Positions 6,703 through 11,755 of a stretch of 11,755 nt of DNA are shown piece by piece; positions within the stretch are counted from its first letter, which is position 1; every line of letters starts with the position of its first letter. The stretch lies in assembly GCA_015233285.1 (NCBI GenBank), contig JADFYA010000079.1, positions 1-11,755 on the forward strand, written 5' to 3'. The notes under the pieces were generated by a model that worked only from the letters and a program-made list of their open reading frames with translations, did no database searches and was not told where the DNA came from. This DNA comes from Deltaproteobacteria bacterium. GTDB taxonomy: Bacteria; Desulfobacterota; JADFXK01. The position numbers and the translations under genes were made by a program.

Positions 6703-9700
6703 TATTTTCCGGTAAACTCCCGGGACAATTTAATCAGCGCCGGTTTGAGCTGGGCTATCTGCTTTTCCAAGAGGGCAAGCGTTTGTTCAGCCCCGGTGAA
6801 ATCCTGACGCTGGCCCATTTTCTCCAGCTTGAGAGCCAGGTCAAAGGCCGGCATAGCCGAAAAATTTCCCACCGTTCCTTTGAAGAAATGTGCGCTATGC
6901 TCCAGTTCCGGGCCGTCCGCCCGTCTGATGGCGTCACGGATACTGTCTATACTCCTGGGATAACTATCTAAAAACATGGCCACCAGTTCAGTGACCAGTT
7001 CCGGGTCGCCGAAGACGCGGGCGATGAAGGATTTGGGATCAAACACGGCTCGTTGGTCGGCCTGCTCCGGAACGGCTTGCACTGGTGTGCCCGCCCGATG
7101 GGTCAATCTTTCAATTGTGCCAAATAAGTGCTCCGAATTAAATGGCTTAGAGATGTAAGCATCCATTCCAGCGTCCAGATATTTTTCTTTATCACCCTTC
7201 ATGGCGTGAGCCGTCATAGCCACGATGGGAATGTGGCTTCCGGTTTTTTTTTCGCCTTCTCTGATAATAGCCGTGGCCTCCAGTCCGTCCATTTCGGGCA
7301 TTTGGATATCCATCAGTATCAGATCAAACCGCCACTGCGCCAAGGCGGTCAAAGCTTTCCGACCATTTTCGGCTACCACGACGGAATGGTTCCGTTTATT
7401 CAGCATGACCAGGCCCAATTTCTGGTTAACCGGATTATCTTCTACGAGCAAAATGCGTAATGGTTCTTTTATCTTAGATGATGGCCGGGACTCTGTGGAG
7501 GCAGGTTCGATAATCGGGGCCGGTCGGCCTAAAGCGGCCATCAGAGCGTCGTAGAGGGCTGAAGGTCTGACCGGTTTCCGAAGATAAGCGGCTACACCCA
7601 GTTGCCGGCAACGTTCGGTTTCGTCCAGGTACCCGGCTTGAGTCAACAGCATGATGACCGCCGGAGTTACGCGGCCCTGTTCCCGAGCTTTCTCCACCAG
7701 GCTGAATCCATCCATTCCCGGCATGTGAACATCTATAATCGATAATGGAAAGCTATTTCCGGATAACTCGGCCTGAACCAAGAGGTTTAGTGCCTCTGGG
7801 CCTCCTGAAGCCGGGACTGGTTTCATTTTCCACCCTCTAAGAATTTCCTCCAGGGCATGACGGGTGGTGGCATGATCGTCCACGATCAATATCGGCAGAT
7901 TTTCCACCCCCCGTGATCGAGGAAAAGGACCGGGCATAACGGTATCTTCCTGCAATCCAAAGGTGATCGTGAAATGAAACCGGCTGCCTTGCCCCGCTTC
8001 CGACTCGATCCAGATATCTCCCCCCATCATAGCTACCAGTTGAGCCGAAATGGTTAATCCCAGACCGGTCCCCCCATACTTACGTGAGACGGAATCATCT
8101 TCTTGGACGAAAGGAGAAAAGATATAGTCTTGTTTCTCCGAAGAAACACCAATGCCGGTATCGGAAACAATGAAATGGAGAACGACCTCGGAGCCGGTTT
8201 GAGAGGCCCTCTCCACCAGCAGGTGGATATCACCCGTTTCGGTAAATTTAATGGCATTACCCGTGAGGTTAAGGACGATCTGCCGGAGCCGGTCAGGATC
8301 ACCGATCAATTTATCCGGAACGTCGGAATAGACTAAATAGGATAGTTCCAACCCTTTGCTCTCGGCTTTAAAGGCCAAGGTATTAATGGATTCGCCCAGG
8401 CTTTCCCGCAAGTCGAAAGCGGTTTTGACAATCTCCAGTTTTCCGGCCTCGATTTTTGAAAAATCAAGGATATCATTCAGCAAAGATAGCAGTGATTCCG
8501 CCGAAGATTTGAACATATTGATGTATTCCAACTGCTCCGGATTAGGCAGAGTATTAAGCAACAAATCGGCCATTCCGATAATGCCGTTCATCGGTGTACG
8601 AATTTCATGGCTCATGTTGGCCAAAAAGACACTCTTGGCCCGATTAGCCAACTCGGCCGCCTCTTTGGCTTTATGCAATTCAAGCTCAGCCTTTTTCCGT
8701 TCGGTGACGTCTCTGGCCACATGGACAACCTGGGTTATCCGGCCGTTTTCGTCTTTGATGGGCGAGACAGAGATATCCACAAATATACCCCGGCCGTTCC
8801 GATCATAATGGATGTCTTCCATGGCGTGTGGCTGCCCGTCGGACAAGATGTAGTGGATCGGACATTGATGTTCGCTGGTCGAGCATGATCGGGACCGGCC
8901 ATGGAGGATTTGGTAGCAGGGCTGACCAATGACCTCTTCTCTGGTCACCCCCAGATCGTTTAAGAAGGTCTGATTTATTTCTATGATCTTATAGGTTGCG
9001 GCATCGATCAGACAGACTGCGTCGTGCATACTGTTGAGGATGGTCTCACTCAGCTCTTTGGACTTCTTGAGATCATCTTCCACCCGTTTGCGCTGAATGG
9101 CCAGGGCATAGCAGGCGGCCAGCCGCGACAATAGATCCAGATCGTCTCCGTGGTAGTCCCGCGTGGAATTGGCCAGGGCAATCTGTCCGGCCAGGGTCTT
9201 CCCGATCATCGCCGGGGCGGAGATGAATCGCTTGATCGGAATGTGGCCTTGCGGCACCCCGCCCGACCTGGAGTCTTGGGCCGGCTGATTGGTCAAAAGA
9301 GGGGTACGGTTAGTCAGGACCCAACCCCATAACCCGCCAAATTGGTCGAAGATTATCGTCTTTTCCGGCACCTGGCAGGAATCCCAGATGTCTCTGGTCA
9401 TGGTCGGGCAGACCAAATAGCCGGTCTCTGGATGGATGTATCCGACATAGCCGAACTTGCTGTCAGTCATCTCTTTGGCCTGTTCCAAGACCAGGTAAGA
9501 GATGTCCTCGATTGACGCGGCAGTCAGGATGGCCTTGAACAGCTCGGCGATGGAGGCATTAATGTCCAGTTCCCGGGCCAGATCCTGCTCCATAGCTTTT
9601 CGCTCGGTCATGTCCCGGAGCGACACAAGAAGAGCTTTTTCGCCCTCCCATTCAGTTTCCGCAGCCCGCATTTCCACCACCAGGCGCCGACCGTTGACTT

Positions 9701-10334
9701 GAACAATGTCAAGTTCCGTGATGGCCCCCGCCGCCACCGGAAACCCAAATACGGCCCCGTTGATATTTGTTTCCTGCCAGCCCAAAAGGGCCACGGACGC
9801 GCGGTTGACCAACCTGATCACTCCGTGACCGTCTACAATAATGATCCCATCGCTATTATTAGCAATGATAACCCCGAGGCGAGACTCAGCAGTTCTGAGA
9901 CGGCGGTTCTCTTCCCGGTGGAGATTCCGATTACCCTGCCGAGCCAGGGCATATTTGACGGCCCTGAGTAACTGGTCGCCATTCAGCCGGGATTTAACCA
10001 GATAGTCTTGGGCGCCTTTTCCTAGGGCTTGAACGGCGGTCAGGTCATCGTCCCCTCTTCCCAACCCAATCACAGCCGGGCCGGTTACCGCGGCCATGAT
10101 CTTGGCCCAAATGTCGCCATCACCAACGTCAGGTAGATCAGGGTCTACGAGAAGAACATCAATATTAGACGCCTTCAAGATATCCAGACCCGAAGAGAGA
10201 TTACCGGCCCAAAACATCTTAACAAGCAAATCTGATTGGCCGCTCTGAGTTTGGTCCTGAAATATTCTCTCTACTACGCCGGAAAAATCTCGGTCGGAAT
10301 CCAAAAGCAGCAGGCTTACAGTTCGTTTATTCAT
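6702..10334 (-). CDS. hybrid sensor histidine kinase, REC-PAS-GAF-PAS-HisKA-HATPase-REC-REC-HPt
   Basis: This 1210-residue cytoplasmic kinase has no membrane segment. Domains, numbered from the chosen start: REC1 (about 4-130, phospho-site D64, K114); PAS1 (154-244); GAF (264-416, with FGYVGYIHPETGYLV and GGLWGWVL); PAS2 (424-546) with a Cys/His cluster; HisKA with phospho-H576 in ANMSHEIRTPMNG; HATPase with N-box N693, DTGIG (725-729) and GGTGLGL; REC2 (D868, T898, K920); REC3 (D1009, T1041, K1063); and HPt with H1149 in SAHFFKGTVGNFSA. All catalytic motifs for a His-Asp-His relay are intact except in REC1, where the switch Thr/Ser position is Gly92. The ATG at 10334 is preferred because the protein then begins directly with the REC strand (MNKRTVSLLLLDSD) and follows GGCGAG. 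The GTG at 10382 would add 16 residues unlike the family. A weak -10 (TACAAT, reverse of 10350-10355) lies just upstream. The output partner is not in the window. Confidence 0.93.
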   Translation of the reverse strand: MNKRTVSLLLLDSDRDFSGVVERIFQDQTQSGQSDLLVKMFWAGNLSSGLDILKASNIDVLLVDPDLPDVGDGDIWAKIMAAVTGPAVIGLGRGDDDLTAVQALGKGAQDYLVKSRLNGDQLLRAVKYALARQGNRNLHREENRRLRTAESRLGVIIANNSDGIIIVDGHGVIRLVNRASVALLGWQETNINGAVFGFPVAAGAITELDIVQVNGRRLVVEMRAAETEWEGEKALLVSLRDMTERKAMEQDLARELDINASIAELFKAILTAASIEDISYLVLEQAKEMTDSKFGYVGYIHPETGYLVCPTMTRDIWDSCQVPEKTIIFDQFGGLWGWVLTNRTPLLTNQPAQDSRSGGVPQGHIPIKRFISAPAMIGKTLAGQIALANSTRDYHGDDLDLLSRLAACYALAIQRKRVEDDLKKSKELSETILNSMHDAVCLIDAATYKIIEINQTFLNDLGVTREEVIGQPCYQILHGRSRSCSTSEHQCPIHYILSDGQPHAMEDIHYDRNGRGIFVDISVSPIKDENGRITQVVHVARDVTERKKAELELHKAKEAAELANRAKSVFLANMSHEIRTPMNGIIGMADLLLNTLPNPEQLEYINMFKSSAESLLSLLNDILDFSKIEAGKLEIVKTAFDLRESLGESINTLAFKAESKGLELSYLVYSDVPDKLIGDPDRLRQIVLNLTGNAIKFTETGDIHLLVERASQTGSEVVLHFIVSDTGIGVSSEKQDYIFSPFVQEDDSVSRKYGGTGLGLTISAQLVAMMGGDIWIESEAGQGSRFHFTITFGLQEDTVMPGPFPRSRGVENLPILIVDDHATTRHALEEILRGWKMKPVPASGGPEALNLLVQAELSGNSFPLSIIDVHMPGMDGFSLVEKAREQGRVTPAVIMLLTQAGYLDETERCRQLGVAAYLRKPVRPSALYDALMAALGRPAPIIEPASTESRPSSKIKEPLRILLVEDNPVNQKLGLVMLNKRNHSVVVAENGRKALTALAQWRFDLILMDIQMPEMDGLEATAIIREGEKKTGSHIPIVAMTAHAMKGDKEKYLDAGMDAYISKPFNSEHLFGTIERLTHRAGTPVQAVPEQADQRAVFDPKSFIARVFGDPELVTELVAMFLDSYPRSIDSIRDAIRRADGPELEHSAHFFKGTVGNFSAMPAFDLALKLEKMGQRQDFTGAEQTLALLEKQIAQLKPALIKLSREFTGK

Positions 10335-10390
10335 TTTTTCTCGCCAACAATTGTATCGGTAAACCAAACCCATGACGAACACGAATTTCT

Positions 10391-10530
10391 CAGTTAGCGG
10401 GTCTGGCGGTTGTGGACCGGCGTGTGGGCTTCCCAGGGATGTTACCCGCTTGGAAACCAGGTGGAGGTCGGGAGCCTTGTGGCCGGCTCAAGAAACGCCC
10501 AAAAAGCTTAAGCCGCGGCTCACCTGTTCT
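10391..10530 (+). ncRNA. structured intergenic RNA, candidate 6S RNA (SsrS)
   Basis: The region folds by hand into one long, interrupted hairpin. A closing stem pairs 10396-10402 with 10522-10528, then 10406-10411 with 10511-10516. Next comes an asymmetric open region (10412-10416 against 10487-10510). The upper arm pairs 10417-10421 with 10482-10486, and 10427-10434 with 10470-10476 (one bulged U). It ends in an 8-bp hairpin, 10446-10453 with 10457-10464, capped by AAA. At least five pairs are G-U on the + strand and would be lost on the - strand, which argues for + transcription. 'Closing stem, central bubble, long terminal arm' is the 6S RNA architecture that mimics an open promoter and binds the sigma70 holoenzyme. 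The size (about 140-150 nt) is slightly short, and no clear promoter or U-tract was found, so the 6S identity is an inference; the structure is more certain than the name. Confidence 0.45.
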
Positions 10531-10531
10531 A

Positions 10532-10559
10532 TTGCAATGACCCAAATGGGGTGTATAAT
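10532..10559 (+). promoter_or_regulatory. sigma70 promoter upstream of the purH cyclohydrolase gene
   Basis: TTGCAA (10532-10537) and a perfect TATAAT (10554-10559) are 16 bp apart, the best sigma70 match in the window. The predicted start near 10566 gives a leader of about 187 nt before the ATG at 10753. It begins just after the structured RNA, so the RNA and the gene can be transcribed independently. Confidence 0.65.
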
Positions 10560-10565
10560 ACATGC

Positions 10566-10752
10566 TTTGTTAAAAGATGTCATCAAGAAAGAGAATTGGG
10601 CCGAATGCCCGACGGACAAACCCGCGTTTGGTATTGCTTTACCTGATGTTTTAAGATTGGTTTCAGAATGTGACGTAATATTTTCGGATGAGGGAACAGT
10701 TCCCGTTACGGCCGCATATCATTCAGTTAATAACCCGTCAGGGAGTTAATAT
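10566..10752 (+). promoter_or_regulatory. purH 5' leader with several dyads, possible control region
   Basis: The leader holds three inverted repeats: GGGC (10598-10601) / GCCC (10607-10610); CAAAC-CCGC-GTTTG around 10617-10630; and a nested pair with CGTAA (10674-10678) / TTACG (10706-10710) enclosing the 13-bp palindrome GGGAACAGTTCCC (10692-10704). No hairpin is followed by a T-run, so a classic attenuator is not seen. The motifs do not match the guanine riboswitch core or the E. coli PurR box. The purH ribosome site, GGGAG (10741-10745), lies at its end. Confidence 0.35.
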
Positions 10753-11349
10753 ATGAAAAAAATTGAACGAGCTATAATGAGCGTGACCGATAAAGCCGGT
10801 TTGGTGGATTTTGCCAAAGGATTAGGCCGGTTCGGCGTGGATATCCTGTCTACTGGAGGAACGGCTAAGTTACTCCTCAATAATAACGTCCCGGTGACTG
10901 AGATTTCAGCTTACACCGGCTTTCCCGAGATGATGGATGGTCGAGTGAAAACCCTCCACCCCAAAGTCCATGGGGGCATTTTAGCCCGCCGGGATCATAC
11001 CGAAGACCTGGCTCAGATGGCCCGGCACGACATCAAACCTATTGACCTGGTGGTGGTGAATCTCTATCAATTTGAAAAAACCGTAGCCAAAGACGGCTGC
11101 ACCCTGGCCGACGCCATCGAAAACATCGATATCGGTGGTCCGACCATGCTGCGGGCATCAGCCAAAAACTACCAGGATGTCACCGTCGTGGTGGACCCGG
11201 CCGACTATGAATTGATCTTAGATGAAATGTCGGCCAATGCCGGCGCCACGCTCTTAACCACCAGGTTTGCTCTGGCTAAAAAGGTCTATGCCTTAACCGC
11301 CCATTACGACCAGGCCATCACCGATTATCTGAGCAAGTGCACTATCTAA
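10753..11349 (+). CDS. purH: stand-alone IMP cyclohydrolase (N-terminal domain of PurH only)
   Basis: This 198-residue protein catalyses the last step of de novo purine synthesis, closing FAICAR to IMP. It corresponds to the MGS-like cyclohydrolase domain of bifunctional PurH (about residues 1-199 of a roughly 520-residue enzyme). It carries that domain's motifs: SVTDK (10-14), STGGTA (33-38), [19 protein letters not shown] (59-77), VVNLYQFE, and [18 protein letters not shown] (123-140). It ends with a clean TAA after SKCTI, exactly where the transformylase domain would begin. The following 133 bp does not encode transformylase sequence in any frame I could recognise, so this is a one-domain gene rather than a frameshift. 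Separate cyclohydrolase and AICAR-transformylase genes are known in several deltaproteobacteria and in archaeal-type pathways. GGGAG lies 7 bp before the ATG, and a strong promoter precedes the leader. Confidence 0.9.
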   Translation: MKKIERAIMSVTDKAGLVDFAKGLGRFGVDILSTGGTAKLLLNNNVPVTEISAYTGFPEMMDGRVKTLHPKVHGGILARRDHTEDLAQMARHDIKPIDLVVVNLYQFEKTVAKDGCTLADAIENIDIGGPTMLRASAKNYQDVTVVVDPADYELILDEMSANAGATLLTTRFALAKKVYALTAHYDQAITDYLSKCTI

Positions 11350-11401
11350 TCCAATAAGATAGGGCTGCTCAACTTTTGTAACTCCCGCGGCCCGGGGCAA
11401 C

Positions 11402-11426
11402 GGCCTCCAAACGCCTCAGGCCTTTT
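11402..11426 (+). terminator. possible weak intrinsic terminator after purH
   Basis: GGCCT (11402-11406) pairs with AGGCC (11418-11422) across an 11-nt loop and is followed at once by TTTT (11423-11426). The stem is short, so termination may be partial. It sits 53 bp after the purH stop, in a gap with no other gene. Confidence 0.35.
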
Positions 11427-11482
11427 ACATAACCCGACTGACCGCGGCGAGCTGGAATTCAATCTTGAAGAAAGGGTTCCCG

Positions 11483-11755
11483 GTGTCTTCAAAGAAAAAA
11501 ACGAAGAAAGACAAAAGGATCACCGAGTCAACTGATCGCCGGACACTACCCTCCGGGGAACAAGTTGAGTTTGATGAAGACCTGGCCGAAGTGAAAGCCG
11601 GATTAGACCGGGGCGATTCGTCTGAATCACTGGCCGTGATGGTGGTCAGCCGGTACGCCTTTTCTCCGCAACTCGCCGGGGCAGCCATTCGCGGCCTGGC
11701 CGGTCTACCCCATCCAGGAGTTCCGCCCCTACTGGCTGAACTTAAATCCCGTTTG
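11483..11755 (+). CDS. unrecognised protein, N-terminal part; open at window edge, HEAT-like segment
   Basis: The frame is open for 91 codons from a GTG at 11483 to the end of the window. AAAGGG (11471-11476) lies 6 bp upstream, a good ribosome site that decides the start. The protein begins with a very lysine-rich, charged tail (SSKKKTKKDKRITES), then an acidic stretch (GEQVEFDEDLAEVKAGLDRGD). It continues with helical sequence (SLAVMVVSRYAFSPQLAGAAIRGLAGLPHPGVPPLLAEL). The 'AAIRGLAGLPHPGVPPLLAEL' part has the alternation of a HEAT-repeat helix pair, which suggests a repeat scaffold protein, but one repeat is weak evidence. No signal peptide is visible. It lies 133 bp after purH on the same strand, with a weak terminator between, so co-transcription is possible but unproven. 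I do not assign a function. Confidence 0.65.
   Translation, partial: MSSKKKTKKDKRITESTDRRTLPSGEQVEFDEDLAEVKAGLDRGDSSESLAVMVVSRYAFSPQLAGAAIRGLAGLPHPGVPPLLAELKSRL

Noticed and set aside
10617..10630. PurR-like box CAAAC-N4-GTTTG in the purH leader
   Set aside because: The half-sites are separated by four extra bases relative to the E. coli PurR operator, and this phylum is not expected to use that regulator; kept only as a plain dyad.
10577..10654. A 25-codon possible leader peptide in the purH leader
   Set aside because: It has no Shine-Dalgarno site, no run of regulatory codons and no following terminator hairpin, so attenuation by translation cannot be supported.
10372..10749. A 125-codon open frame on + between the kinase and purH genes
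   Set aside because: It runs across the kinase start, the structured RNA and a near-perfect sigma70 promoter, has no ribosome site at its start, resembles no protein family, and has no coding-like amino-acid pattern. It is best explained as a chance open frame.

Overview
The window looks like chromosomal DNA of a Gram-negative, probably anaerobic bacterium of the former Deltaproteobacteria (Desulfobacterota). This is inferred from four things: a stand-alone IMP cyclohydrolase instead of the usual fused PurH, an AcsE-like methyltetrahydrofolate methyltransferase, a hybrid histidine kinase with a GAF/PAS arrangement common in that group, and the sequence MiaB, DUF151 nuclease, PHP protein. No phage, plasmid, transposon or CRISPR signature was found. 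Most of the window is ordinary housekeeping and regulatory sequence, and I saw no obvious new multi-gene system.

Layout. (1) Positions 2-4003: the 3' part of miaB, a DUF151 bifunctional-nuclease gene and a PHP phosphoesterase gene, all on +; a convergent periplasmic YceI gene on -; then an AcsE-like pterin-binding methyltransferase on +. (2) Positions 4183-4482: a small coiled-coil, single-TM protein on +. (3) Positions 4582-10334, minus strand: a GT4 glycosyltransferase fused to a zinc-ribbon SAM methyltransferase, and upstream of it a 1210-residue hybrid kinase (REC-PAS-GAF-PAS-HisKA-HATPase-REC-REC-HPt). A 63-bp array of degenerate 7-bp repeats separates these two genes. (4) Positions 10335-11755, plus strand: a 370-bp gap holding a strongly structured, 6S-like RNA candidate, a near-consensus sigma70 promoter and a leader with dyads; then the stand-alone IMP cyclohydrolase; then the start of an unrecognised gene that leaves the window.

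How the genes relate. The left block covers tRNA modification, phosphoesterase and one-carbon functions; its genes share direction but lie 120-245 bp apart, so they are probably separate transcripts. The kinase carries a whole phosphorelay in one chain, with no output regulator visible nearby. The purH part is the most interesting region: a folded RNA, a promoter, a dyad-rich leader and a one-domain cyclohydrolase whose partner enzyme (AICAR transformylase) must be encoded elsewhere.
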